Shown here: piece after piece, positions 1-5,842 of the stretch | Layout: the number at the start of each line of letters is the position of its first letter | How positions within the stretch are numbered: position 1 is the stretch's first letter | Source: Chitinophaga pinensis | Lineage (GTDB): Bacteria > Bacteroidota > Bacteroidia > SXHM01 | Direction: 5' to 3' | DNA length: 10,080 nucleotides | NCBI GenBank assembly: GCA_945889235.1 | Contig: CAMDBK010000084.1 | Span: 1-10,080 of the forward strand | Translations under genes and position numbers: made by a program | The notes under the pieces: model-generated | The model's database searches: none | The model's input: the letters and a program-made list of their open reading frames with translations, nothing else | Told to the model about the DNA's origin: nothing

Positions 1-398
1 AATTCTTTTTTGGTGAGCTTGATGGCATCCAAAACATAATGCAGATCTGCGCCTTCTGCAATTCGCAGTTTATCAACATCACCTTGAGTTTTTACGGTAT
101 TCTCAAACCAGGGACCCTTACTTTCCACCATTTGATAAGGCAAGCCCATTGCTTCGGGAATAACTAAAATATCAGAGAAAATAATGGCTGCATCCACACC
201 CAGAATGTCAACCGGTTGAATGGTAACTTCACAGGCAAACTCTGGGCTTTCTACCAGTTCTTTAAAGCCGCCTAATTTTGAGCGTACTTCTCTGTATTCA
301 GGCAATATACGTCCCGCCTGACGCATGAGCCAAACGGGTGTACGCTCCGTTTTTTCACCACGGGCAGCGCGAAGAATTAAATCATTTTGTAAAATCAT
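1..398 (-). CDS. hemE: Uroporphyrinogen decarboxylase, N-terminal part (runs off left edge)
   Basis: The visible 132 residues are the N-terminal third of a protein family that is usually about 340 residues. The family is cytosolic and decarboxylates the four acetate side chains of uroporphyrinogen III to give coproporphyrinogen III in heme synthesis. The HemE signature TPVWLMRQAGR is at residues 20-30, followed by LPEYREVR. The motif FSDILVIPEAMGL follows at 74-86, and D76 corresponds to the catalytic Asp of the family (D78 in E. coli by my alignment from memory). The ATG at 398-396 fits the usual N-terminus and lies 4 bases after a promoter-like element. The bestrophin gene is upstream on the same strand, 64 bases away, but the promoter-like element suggests hemE has its own transcript. 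No frameshift is visible in the part shown. Confidence 0.96.
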   Translation of the reverse strand, partial: MILQNDLILRAARGEKTERTPVWLMRQAGRILPEYREVRSKLGGFKELVESPEFACEVTIQPVDILGVDAAIIFSDILVIPEAMGLPYQMVESKGPWFENTVKTQGDVDKLRIAEGADLHYVLDAIKLTKKE

Positions 399-402
399 GG
401 GC

Positions 403-411
403 GCGAAGATA
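403..411 (-). promoter_or_regulatory. Bacteroidota-type -7 promoter element of hemE
   Basis: On the minus strand TATCTTCGC lies 4 bases before the hemE ATG. It matches the Bacteroidota -7 consensus TAnnTTTG except for one base (C for T). Its closeness to the ATG implies a very short leader or a leaderless mRNA. I find no clear -33 TTG at the usual 17-23 base spacing. The same element in nearly the same context precedes the bestrophin gene. Confidence 0.55.
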
Positions 412-420
412 GGAAAAGAG

Positions 421-492
421 AGTCCATAGTTGATAGTCCACAGTCCATAGTTTGGGCTGCTACTATTGACTATGGTCTGTGGACTGTGGACT
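421..492. repeat. Inverted pair of 7-bp-period tandem repeats
   Basis: The left arm (421-450) is four degenerate heptads on the plus strand with consensus AGTCCAY. The right arm (492-463) is four heptads of the same consensus on the minus strand. The arms pair at 23 of 30 positions around a 12-base loop (451-462), so the element can form a long imperfect hairpin. The right arm encodes the last nine residues and the stop of the bestrophin gene. It might act as a terminator or processing site between bestrophin and hemE, but no U-tract is seen. Confidence 0.85.
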
Positions 493-1359
493 AATAAAAA
501 TCTCCTTCAAATTATTTTTTATTCTTCCTGCAATATCATCAGTTGGAAGGTCGTTGGCATCCTTGCCAAACGGGTCTTCAATTTCTTCTGCAATCAACTC
601 CAAACTGGCAAGTACGTAAAAGACAAAAATCACTACCGGAATTGTCCAGTATCTGAAATCAGTAACAAAACCAAAAGGCATGGTGATAACGTAAATGAAG
701 ATGAATTTTTTCAGGAACATGCTGTATGAATAAGGAATAGGCGTATTCTTAATCCGCTCGCAACCGCCTGTAATATCCGTCAATGAAGAAAATTCGGCAT
801 TCAACACAACCATTTTCTGGTCATTAATTATTTGCTTTTCGCTCAGTTGATTGAGTTCATTAAAAATAACGGAGGCAATTTGATTCGGAATATGCTTTGA
901 TTTTTCAAGCTTTTCAAAAGGAAGAATTTTAATTTCTTCCAGATCATTTACGTTCACTCCTTTTCGCAAATGTTCTTTCACTGCAAACACATAATTGGTA
1001 ATCAGAATGCGAAAGCGCTCACGTGTTTCAGTATCGCTTGTCGGAATGTATGCGTTGAGTTTGATGGCCAAATTTCTTGTATTGTTTACCATGGCGCCCC
1101 AGAGTTTACGGCCTTCCCACCAACGCTCATAAGCTGTATTTGTTCTAAAAACCAATAAGAGCGAAATAACAAAACCTAATAAAGAATGAATAATTGTTGT
1201 GCTTTTATATTTGAGTTCAAGCAACTCAATTTCAAGAAGGCATACTAAGAATGTGAACGTGGCAATGCCACAAATGGCGGGTGCAAGCATGCGGATAGTA
1301 TCACTTTTCTGAACGCTGAAAATAAGCTTGAACCAGTCTTTGGGGTTGTAATTTACCAT
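463..1359 (-). CDS. Bestrophin-family (UPF0187/YneE-like) membrane channel
   Basis: A 298-residue inner-membrane protein of the bestrophin family, whose members form pentameric ion channels; some bacterial members conduct cations and others anions. Likely membrane segments are at about 24-45, 53-73, 216-233 and 236-256. Family motifs are FRTNTAYERWWEGRKLWG (71-88), CERIKNTPIPYSYS (200-213) and EDPFGKDANDLP (261-272). The last resembles the acidic C-terminal motif of the family. Length is typical of bacterial members. The ATG start is 3 bases after a promoter-like TATCTTCGC. The final residues SPQSTDHSQ are encoded by one arm of a heptad repeat and look like an acquired tail rather than a family feature. 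Ion selectivity cannot be told from sequence. hemE follows on the same strand, but I see no functional link. Confidence 0.92.
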   Translation of the reverse strand: MVNYNPKDWFKLIFSVQKSDTIRMLAPAICGIATFTFLVCLLEIELLELKYKSTTIIHSLLGFVISLLLVFRTNTAYERWWEGRKLWGAMVNNTRNLAIKLNAYIPTSDTETRERFRILITNYVFAVKEHLRKGVNVNDLEEIKILPFEKLEKSKHIPNQIASVIFNELNQLSEKQIINDQKMVVLNAEFSSLTDITGGCERIKNTPIPYSYSMFLKKFIFIYVITMPFGFVTDFRYWTIPVVIFVFYVLASLELIAEEIEDPFGKDANDLPTDDIAGRIKNNLKEIFISPQSTDHSQ

Positions 1360-1362
1360 GGC

Positions 1363-1371
1363 GCGAAGATA
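1363..1371 (-). promoter_or_regulatory. Bacteroidota-type -7 promoter element of the bestrophin gene
   Basis: TATCTTCGC on the minus strand ends 3 bases before the ATG at 1359. It differs by one base from the TAnnTTTG consensus. The surrounding 24 bases nearly duplicate those in front of hemE (396-420), with one insertion and one substitution. A leaderless or very short-leader transcript is implied. No -33 TTG is evident at standard spacing. Confidence 0.55.
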
Positions 1372-1393
1372 GGGAAAGAGTTAATATTTTTTA

Positions 1394-1418
1394 CCGCAGA
1401 GGCGCAAAGGGCGCAGAG
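1394..1418. repeat. Short GC-rich repeat with CGCAGAGG-like units
   Basis: Three degenerate units stand in tandem: CGCAGAGG (1395-1402), CGCAAAGGG (1403-1411) and CGCAGAG (1412-1418). They sit in an otherwise AT-rich spacer between the divergent bestrophin and DUF1905 genes. I recall similar sequences scattered between genes in many bacterial genomes, but copy number here cannot be tested from one window. Confidence 0.6.
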
Positions 1419-1419
1419 T

Positions 1420-1470
1420 TGTCATATCGAGCGTTTTTATATTAACTTCTCGACTACGCTTGAAGTGACA
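1420..1470. repeat. Degenerate palindromic intergenic element
   Basis: The left end TGTCATATCGAGCG (1420-1433) and right end CGCTTGAAGTGACA (1457-1470) are inverted repeats matching at 11 of 14 positions around a 23-base spacer. The right half also carries CTTCTCGACTACGC, so the whole resembles a TGTCA...TGACA palindromic dispersed element that I recall from intergenic DNA of Bacteroidota. It ends 19 bases before the promoter element of the DUF1905 gene. It could be a REP-like element, and its mismatches suggest decay. Confidence 0.65.
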
Positions 1471-1489
1471 GTCTGTAGACTAAAATCCC

Positions 1490-1498
1490 TACGTTTGC
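1490..1498 (+). promoter_or_regulatory. Perfect -7 promoter element of the DUF1905 gene
   Basis: TACGTTTGC is an exact match to the Bacteroidota -7 consensus TAnnTTTG. It ends 4 bases before the ATG at 1503, so transcription would begin at or next to the start codon and the mRNA would be leaderless. The nearest upstream TTG (1460-1462) is 27 bases away, longer than the usual spacing, so the -33 element is absent or weak. A small perfect inverted repeat, AGTCT-GT-AGACT, lies just upstream at 1470-1481. Confidence 0.7.
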
Positions 1499-1502
1499 AA
1501 TT

Positions 1503-2015
1503 ATGATTAAATTCAATTGCCTGATAGAACGCTTTGCCGAGCAAGGTGAAAAAACCGGCTGGACCTACATTCTTATTCCTGCCGATAAAGCACAATTGCT
1601 GAAACTGAAAAACAAAAAATCATTTCGTGTAAAAGGCAAATTAGATAACGTTTCAATAAAACAGGTTGCCCTTTTGCCAATGGGTGAAGGTGATTTTATT
1701 ATGGCGCTAAAAAAAGAATTATTGAAAAAATTGGGCAGGCGCAAAGGCGAAACACTTTCAGTACAATTAGAAGAAGACAAAAGCGAAAAAATACTTTCAG
1801 CAGATTTAATGGAATGCCTTGCCGATGATAAAGAGGCAATGAAAACATTCAACAAACTTTCGCCCGGACACCAGCGCTATTACTCCAATTGGATTGAAAG
1901 CGCCAAAACTCCCGAAACAAAAGTAAAACGGATTGCGCAGTCTCTGAACGGGCTGGCAAAGGGTTTTCATTATGGAGAGATGATTCGAGATTTGAAAAGT
2001 TCAGGTAATCAGTAA
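1503..2015 (+). CDS. DUF1905 / YdeI-OmpD-associated family protein
   Basis: A 170-residue soluble protein of two small domains. Residues 3 to about 90 fit DUF1905: a GWTYILIPADKAQLL segment near 19-33, RVKGKLDNVSIKQVALLPMGEGDF at 42-65, then KKELLKKLGRRKGETLSVQLEED. Residues about 105-165 fit the YdeI/OmpD-associated domain, with HQRYYSNWIESAK (123-135) and ETKVKRIAQSLNGLAKG (138-154). Relatives are sometimes annotated as bacteriocin-protection proteins, but the biochemical role is not established and I assign none. There is no signal peptide or membrane segment. The ATG follows a perfect -7 promoter element by 4 bases. The last three residues (GNQ) and the stop lie inside a heptad repeat. 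The metF-like gene follows on the same strand 60 bases after the stop and may be cotranscribed. Confidence 0.85.
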   Translation: MIKFNCLIERFAEQGEKTGWTYILIPADKAQLLKLKNKKSFRVKGKLDNVSIKQVALLPMGEGDFIMALKKELLKKLGRRKGETLSVQLEEDKSEKILSADLMECLADDKEAMKTFNKLSPGHQRYYSNWIESAKTPETKVKRIAQSLNGLAKGFHYGEMIRDLKSSGNQ

Positions 2016-2038
2016 TCTGTCATCGGTATTCAGTATTT
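2004..2038 (+). repeat. Five 7-bp tandem units across the end of the DUF1905 gene
   Basis: Five consecutive heptads share the degenerate consensus NGTAATC. The first two are GGTAATC (2004-2010) and AGTAATC (2011-2017), and the later ones carry one to three changes. The first unit starts in codon phase at residue 168, and the stop codon TAA (2013-2015) is in the second unit. The rest fills the gap before metF. The unit differs from the AGTCCAY heptad at 421-492, but the period is the same. Confidence 0.8.
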
Positions 2039-2075
2039 ATTGAAACACATTTCATCCGTAAGCGTTGAAAGCCGC

Positions 2076-2957
2076 ATGAGAATTACTGAACTACTCAAAA
2101 ACAAAACGGGTCCCACAATTTCATTTGAAACGCTTCCTCCGAAAACACCTAAAGGTTGGGAAAGCATTGACAACACGCTGGACGAATTAGCGCTGCTGAA
2201 TCCCGACTTTATTACCTGCACATTTGGCGCTGGCGGAAAACGAAGAGACGGTTCGCTTGAAATGATTCAAAAAATCAAACACCAGCGTAATCAGGAAATG
2301 GTTGCCCACATTTCAGGTTTTGGTTTGGGTCCGGATGAAATTATTTCTGTAATGGATAATTTTAAAACTGCAGGGATAGAAAACATTTTAGTAATTCGTG
2401 GTGACGTGCCCGAAATTGAAGGCTTTGAACCCCATCCGCAAAGTTTTAATTACGCCACCGAAATGATTGATTTCATAAAACCTAAATATGATTTCTGCAT
2501 TGGCGCAGCTGCTTATCCCGAAGGGCACATAGATGCAAATAGTTTGGAAAAAGACATGGACTACATGCAGATGAAAATTGATAACGGTGCAGACTATTTC
2601 ATCTGCAATTACTTTTATAACAACCGTTATTATTTTGATTTTATGGAACGCTGTGCCGCACGGAATATCCAAGTTCCAATCCTTGCCGGAGTAATGCCAA
2701 TTTACAGTGTGAAGATGCTTTATCTGTTAGCAGAAATATGCGGTGCTACTGTTACCGATGAAATAAAAGAGGAACTCGCCAAAATTCCGGCTGATGACCA
2801 AAACGCATTAAATGAATTCGGAATAAAATTCGCAACCGAGAAATGCACTGAACTTATAAAAAGCGGTGTAAAAGGTTTGCATTTTTATACGATGGACCGG
2901 TTTATTTCGGTTAAAGGTATTCTCACAGAACTAAGAAAAGGTGGTTTGTTAAACTAA
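2076..2957 (+). CDS. metF: Methylenetetrahydrofolate reductase family protein, divergent form
   Basis: A 293-residue TIM-barrel flavoprotein of the MetF family, which reduces 5,10-methylene- to 5-methyl-tetrahydrofolate to supply the methyl group for methionine. Supporting motifs are SFETLPPKTP (16-25; E18 corresponds to the catalytic E28 of E. coli), VIRGDVP (106-112; D110 matches D120), GAAAYPEGHI (143-152), AGVMPIY (204-210) and HFYTMDR (269-275). Unusual positions: the usual TQxFFD is CNYFYN (177-182), placing Asn where E. coli has the folate-contacting Gln183, and the usual HLTC is HISG (78-81). It is therefore a divergent subfamily, and its partner or substrate may differ. I chose the ATG at 2076; a TTG at 2040 would add 12 residues but starts next to the repeat, and family N-termini start close to the SFE motif. 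A terminator follows immediately. Confidence 0.85.
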   Translation: MRITELLKNKTGPTISFETLPPKTPKGWESIDNTLDELALLNPDFITCTFGAGGKRRDGSLEMIQKIKHQRNQEMVAHISGFGLGPDEIISVMDNFKTAGIENILVIRGDVPEIEGFEPHPQSFNYATEMIDFIKPKYDFCIGAAAYPEGHIDANSLEKDMDYMQMKIDNGADYFICNYFYNNRYYFDFMERCAARNIQVPILAGVMPIYSVKMLYLLAEICGATVTDEIKEELAKIPADDQNALNEFGIKFATEKCTELIKSGVKGLHFYTMDRFISVKGILTELRKGGLLN

Positions 2958-2988
2958 AACAGCCCCTCCGTTTCCGAAAGGGCTGTTT
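2957..2988. terminator. Bidirectional hairpin terminator between metF and fadE
   Basis: AAACAGCCC (2957-2965) and GGGCTGTTT (2980-2988) form a perfect 9-bp stem around a 14-base loop. The A-rich left flank and T-rich right flank give short U-runs on both strands. It starts on the last base of the metF stop codon and lies 36 bases beyond the fadE stop, so it can end both converging transcripts. Confidence 0.85.
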
Positions 2989-2995
2989 CTATCTG

Positions 2996-3019
2996 CCTAA
3001 AACCTATTTGGCTATTTGG
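2996..3019 (+). repeat. Short 8-bp tandem repeat next to the fadE stop
   Basis: Two perfect copies of CTATTTGG (3004-3011 and 3012-3019) follow a looser copy CCTAAAAC (2996-3003). The block ends 5 bases before the fadE stop codon on the opposite strand. It is short and could be chance alone. I list it because similar short-period tracts stand at the other junctions of this window. Confidence 0.5.
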
Positions 3020-3024
3020 CTTAA

Positions 3025-4821
3025 TTAAAACGGATACGCATTTGCTTCCACAATTCTCGCAGCAACTCTTCTGCGTGCATCTTTGGTATTAAGCGGATTT
3101 ACTTTTGTAAAACGTTTCAAGCCCATCAGCATCATGCGTTGTTCATCACCTGAAGCGTATGAGTTTACAGCATTTTTACCGGCAACGTTAATGCGGTCAG
3201 CAGCATCGTTGATGTAAACACGCATCATATCCAAACGCTCTGCACATGCAGCTTCGCCCTGTATGCTTACTAACTTCTCAGTACGCAGCAATACAGATTC
3301 TGCAGTGTAAACATCAATCAGCATATCAGCAATATTCATCAATACTTCCTGCTCTTTTGATAATTCCATCATCAGTTTTTGAACTGCTGAACCGGCAATC
3401 ATCAAGGCAGCTTTTTTAAAGTTTTTGATATATTTCTTTTCAGCAGCAAACAGTGTATCGTCTTCGCCACCAAAATCAGGAATTGACATCAGTTCACCTG
3501 CTACTTTAGTTGCAGGGCCCATCAGGTCCAGTTCACCTTTCATTGCTTTTTTCAGCATCATATCAACGGTAAGCATACGGTTGATTTCGTTAGTTCCTTC
3601 AAAAATGCGGTTGATACGTGCATCACGGTAAGCACGGTCCATAGGCGCTTCTGCGCTGAACCCCATTCCACCATAAATCTGAACACCTTCATCCACTGAA
3701 TAATCCAATACTTCAGAACCATGAACTTTAAGAATAGCACACTCCACTGCATAGGCTTCTGTGCCTTTCAGTTTTGCTTTTCCTTCTTCCATTCCACCTG
3801 CAATAAGATCATTGATAGCATTTTCAATATCCTGAGTTGCGCGGTAAACAGCTGATTCAGAAGCATAGATACGTGTTGCCATCTCCGCTAATTTATAGCG
3901 GATAGCTCCGTATTTTGCAATCGGGCGACCAAATTGCTCACGCTCGTTAGCATATTTTACTGATTTGGTAACGGCATTTTTAGAACCACCAACTGCTGCT
4001 GCTGCTAATTTTATTCTTCCGATATTAAGAATGTTTACGGCAATTTTAAAACCATTCTCTCTTGCAGAAAGAAGGTTTTCAACCGGAACTTCTGTGTTAT
4101 TGAAAAACACCTGACGGGTTGATGAACCTTTGATACCCATTTTCTTTTCTTCGGCATTCAAAGTAATTCCACCGTAGTTTTTCTCAACAATGAAAGCGCT
4201 CAGGTTTTTATCATCATCAATTTTTGCAAACACAATAAAAATATCGGCAAAACCTGCGTTGGTAATCCACATTTTTTGTCCGTTGATTATCCATTTTGTT
4301 CCGTCAGCATTAAGTTTTGCTCTTGTTTTTCCTGAGTTGGCATCAGAACCAGAGCTTGGCTCGGTCAACGCATAAGACGCTTTCCACTCACCTGTTGCCA
4401 GTTTAGGAAGGTATTTTGCTTTTTGCTCTGCACTACCATAATAAAGAATTGGCAATGTTCCGATTCCGGTGTGAGCTGATAAGGCAACTGAAAATGAATG
4501 TCCACCTCCTGTAGCTTCGGTCAGCAACATTCCCGTTGCAAAATCTTTTCCGAAACCTCCGTATTCTTCAGGAACGCTTACACCCAATAAACCCAGTTCA
4601 CCGGCTTGAGTAACCAGTTCTGGCATCAGGTCAGCATTTTTCATTGAATCGATTTCATCCAGACGGGGAGCTACATTGGCAGCAATAAAATCCTTGCAGG
4701 ATTTAGCGATCATGCGTTGCTCTTCGTCAAACTGTTCAGGAATAAATACATCCTGTGCTTCAGTTTCTTTAATCAGCCACTCGCCTCCTTTGAGAGCAGC
4801 TTTTTTTGTTGTTGTTTCCAT
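3025..4821 (-). CDS. fadE: Acyl-CoA dehydrogenase, long form with C-terminal extension
   Basis: A 598-residue FAD enzyme that oxidises acyl-CoA to trans-2-enoyl-CoA, the first step of beta-oxidation, in the cytoplasm. It has the helical N-terminal domain (about 30-145), the beta domain opening with ALTEPSSGSDANSG (151-164), and the C-terminal helical domain with REQFGRPIAKY (294-304), YGGMGFSAEAPMDRAYRD (383-400) and RIFEGTNEINR (405-415). E408 in FEGT is the expected catalytic base. Residues about 420-598 form an extra helical domain, as in long acyl-CoA dehydrogenases such as VLCAD/ACAD9 and B. subtilis FadE (about 594 residues). The ATG at 4821 leaves a normal N-terminus. The leader before it is an A-rich heptad repeat, with no clear Shine-Dalgarno. 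It is the last gene of the fad cluster. Chain-length preference cannot be read from the sequence. Confidence 0.95.
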   Translation of the reverse strand: METTTKKAALKGGEWLIKETEAQDVFIPEQFDEEQRMIAKSCKDFIAANVAPRLDEIDSMKNADLMPELVTQAGELGLLGVSVPEEYGGFGKDFATGMLLTEATGGGHSFSVALSAHTGIGTLPILYYGSAEQKAKYLPKLATGEWKASYALTEPSSGSDANSGKTRAKLNADGTKWIINGQKMWITNAGFADIFIVFAKIDDDKNLSAFIVEKNYGGITLNAEEKKMGIKGSSTRQVFFNNTEVPVENLLSARENGFKIAVNILNIGRIKLAAAAVGGSKNAVTKSVKYANEREQFGRPIAKYGAIRYKLAEMATRIYASESAVYRATQDIENAINDLIAGGMEEGKAKLKGTEAYAVECAILKVHGSEVLDYSVDEGVQIYGGMGFSAEAPMDRAYRDARINRIFEGTNEINRMLTVDMMLKKAMKGELDLMGPATKVAGELMSIPDFGGEDDTLFAAEKKYIKNFKKAALMIAGSAVQKLMMELSKEQEVLMNIADMLIDVYTAESVLLRTEKLVSIQGEAACAERLDMMRVYINDAADRINVAGKNAVNSYASGDEQRMMLMGLKRFTKVNPLNTKDARRRVAARIVEANAYPF

Positions 4822-4822
4822 T

Positions 4823-4850
4823 GTTAAATTTAGATTTGAGATTTGATTTT
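4823..4850 (+). repeat. 7-bp tandem repeat between the LRR gene and fadE
   Basis: Four degenerate heptads run from 4823 to 4850. The clearest are TTAGATT (4830-4836) and TGAGATT (4837-4843). The tract fills the whole gap between the LRR stop codon (4850-4852) and the fadE start (4821), so it is also the fadE leader. Related heptads in the opposite orientation lie at the other end of the LRR gene (5822-5842). Confidence 0.65.
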
Positions 4851-5812
4851 TATTGTTTAATAAATTTTTGAGTTGAGATTTCTTCTTTTGTTTTTAGCTG
4901 AATAAAATAAGTTCCTTCTGCAATGCTGCTGATATCTATAGTTTTGTTTTGTAAAAAATTGCCTGTAATAATTATTCTGCCTGCTATATCATAAATGCTG
5001 AATTCTGTTTGATCTGTATTTTCAGTTTTAATTGTGAGTTGATTGGTGGCTGGATTGGGATAGATTGGGAATAAATTATATAAAAGGTCATTTACTCCAA
5101 TTGTACAATTTTCACTAAAAAATATACTGTCATCAAAAACGTGATATTCATCAAATTCACTCCCTATCCAATTAGTATATGAAAATGCTGCATTATCTAC
5201 TTCAATACAATTAAGATTTGGATTCCCTTCTGCTGCTATATAACTAACATTGACATTATTTCCATTTTTTACACTCAAATTTGTAAGGTTATTATACGAA
5301 CAACTTAATGCTGTAAGTACATTATTGAGCGATAAATCTAAACTTACAAGTTGATTAATTCTACAATACAAATATCTAAGTGCAGTGTTTGTCGATAAAT
5401 CTAAACTTGTCAAGTGGTTATTGTAACAATAAAGCAATGCGAGATTTCCATTTACAGAAACATTTAAGTATGTAAGTTGATTATTAAAACACCTTAATTC
5501 ATTAAGAGATGTATTTGCTGAAAAATCCAAATTTGTCAAATCGTTAAAAGCACAGTTCAAATACAGAATATTGATAAATGCTTCTATACCTGTTAAATCA
5601 ATAATATTCATATCGTGGACATCTATCTCACCAGAAAAAACACTTGCTTCCGAAATCTGAATTTCACCATCACCATTAGTATTAATTTGAGAGTTACCAA
5701 CTAAAGCAGCCTTAAAATTCACATCAGGGATATTCACGTTTTGGCAAATACCTGTAAAGGCATTTAATAAAAACACCAAGAAGAAAATTAACGCGTAATT
5801 TATTTTTTGCAT
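4850..5812 (-). CDS. Secreted leucine-rich-repeat protein with T9SS sorting domain
   Basis: An exported protein with signal peptide MQKINYALIFFLVFLLNAF... ending near ICQN. An INTNGDGEIQISEA segment, resembling a calcium-binding loop, comes next. Five exact 21-residue leucine-rich repeats of the type xxLxCxxNxLTxLDLSxNTxL follow, with Cys at position 5 of every unit (a cysteine ladder). The C-terminal 75 residues form a type A T9SS sorting domain: FPIYPNPATNQLTIK, FSIYDIAGRII, GTYFIQLKTK. It is expected to be carried across the outer membrane and be secreted or surface-attached; its partner is unknown. I chose the ATG at 5812 (320 residues). An ATG at 5836 adds MRCEKTNQ, but that stretch is translated heptad repeat. 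The gene is AT-richer than its neighbours (17 GC in bases 5281-5340 against 26 in 6661-6720). It sits between fadA and fadE with no evident metabolic link. Confidence 0.88.
   Translation of the reverse strand: MQKINYALIFFLVFLLNAFTGICQNVNIPDVNFKAALVGNSQINTNGDGEIQISEASVFSGEIDVHDMNIIDLTGIEAFINILYLNCAFNDLTNLDFSANTSLNELRCFNNQLTYLNVSVNGNLALLYCYNNHLTSLDLSTNTALRYLYCRINQLVSLDLSLNNVLTALSCSYNNLTNLSVKNGNNVNVSYIAAEGNPNLNCIEVDNAAFSYTNWIGSEFDEYHVFDDSIFFSENCTIGVNDLLYNLFPIYPNPATNQLTIKTENTDQTEFSIYDIAGRIIITGNFLQNKTIDISSIAEGTYFIQLKTKEEISTQKFIKQ
5252..5566 (-). repeat. Five 63-bp in-frame repeats encoding the LRR units
   Basis: The region encodes five consecutive 21-residue units with no linker between them. Recurrent blocks such as GATAAATCTAAACTT (plus strand) are visible at the DNA level, so some copies may be recent duplications. 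Unit count could change by in-frame slippage or recombination. The last unit lacks the LDLSxNT ending and looks degenerate. Confidence 0.8.
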
Positions 5813-5821
5813 TTGATTTGT

Positions 5822-5842
5822 TTTTTCACATCTCATATCTCA
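5822..5842 (-). repeat. 7-bp tandem repeat between fadA and the LRR gene
   Basis: On the minus strand three heptads follow each other: TGAGATA (5842-5836), TGAGATG (5835-5829) and TGAAAAA (5828-5822). The first begins with the TGA stop codon of fadA. The unit matches TGAGATT at 4837-4843 but in the opposite orientation, so the LRR gene is bracketed by inverted copies. Confidence 0.65.

Noticed and set aside
421..492. Rho-independent terminator between the bestrophin gene and hemE
   Set aside because: The hairpin is long but imperfect and has no U-run after the stem in the transcribed direction, so I list it as a repeat only.
1565..1855. Minus-strand open frame of 96 codons over the DUF1905 gene
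   Set aside because: It is antisense to a recognised family protein. The Ser/Phe-rich translation is typical of a shadow of Lys/Glu-rich coding sequence.
2040..2075. TTG at 2040 as start of metF
   Set aside because: It would add 12 residues that do not belong to the family, and it begins 2 bases after the heptad tract. The ATG at 2076 gives a normal N-terminus.
2016..2075. SAM or cobalamin riboswitch before metF
   Set aside because: The gap is only 60 bases, more than a third of it simple heptad repeat, and I see no conserved riboswitch core.
5252..5566. Evenly spaced repeats suggesting a CRISPR array
   Set aside because: The 63-bp period is in frame and encodes leucine-rich repeats. There are no identical direct repeats separated by unique spacers and no cas genes.
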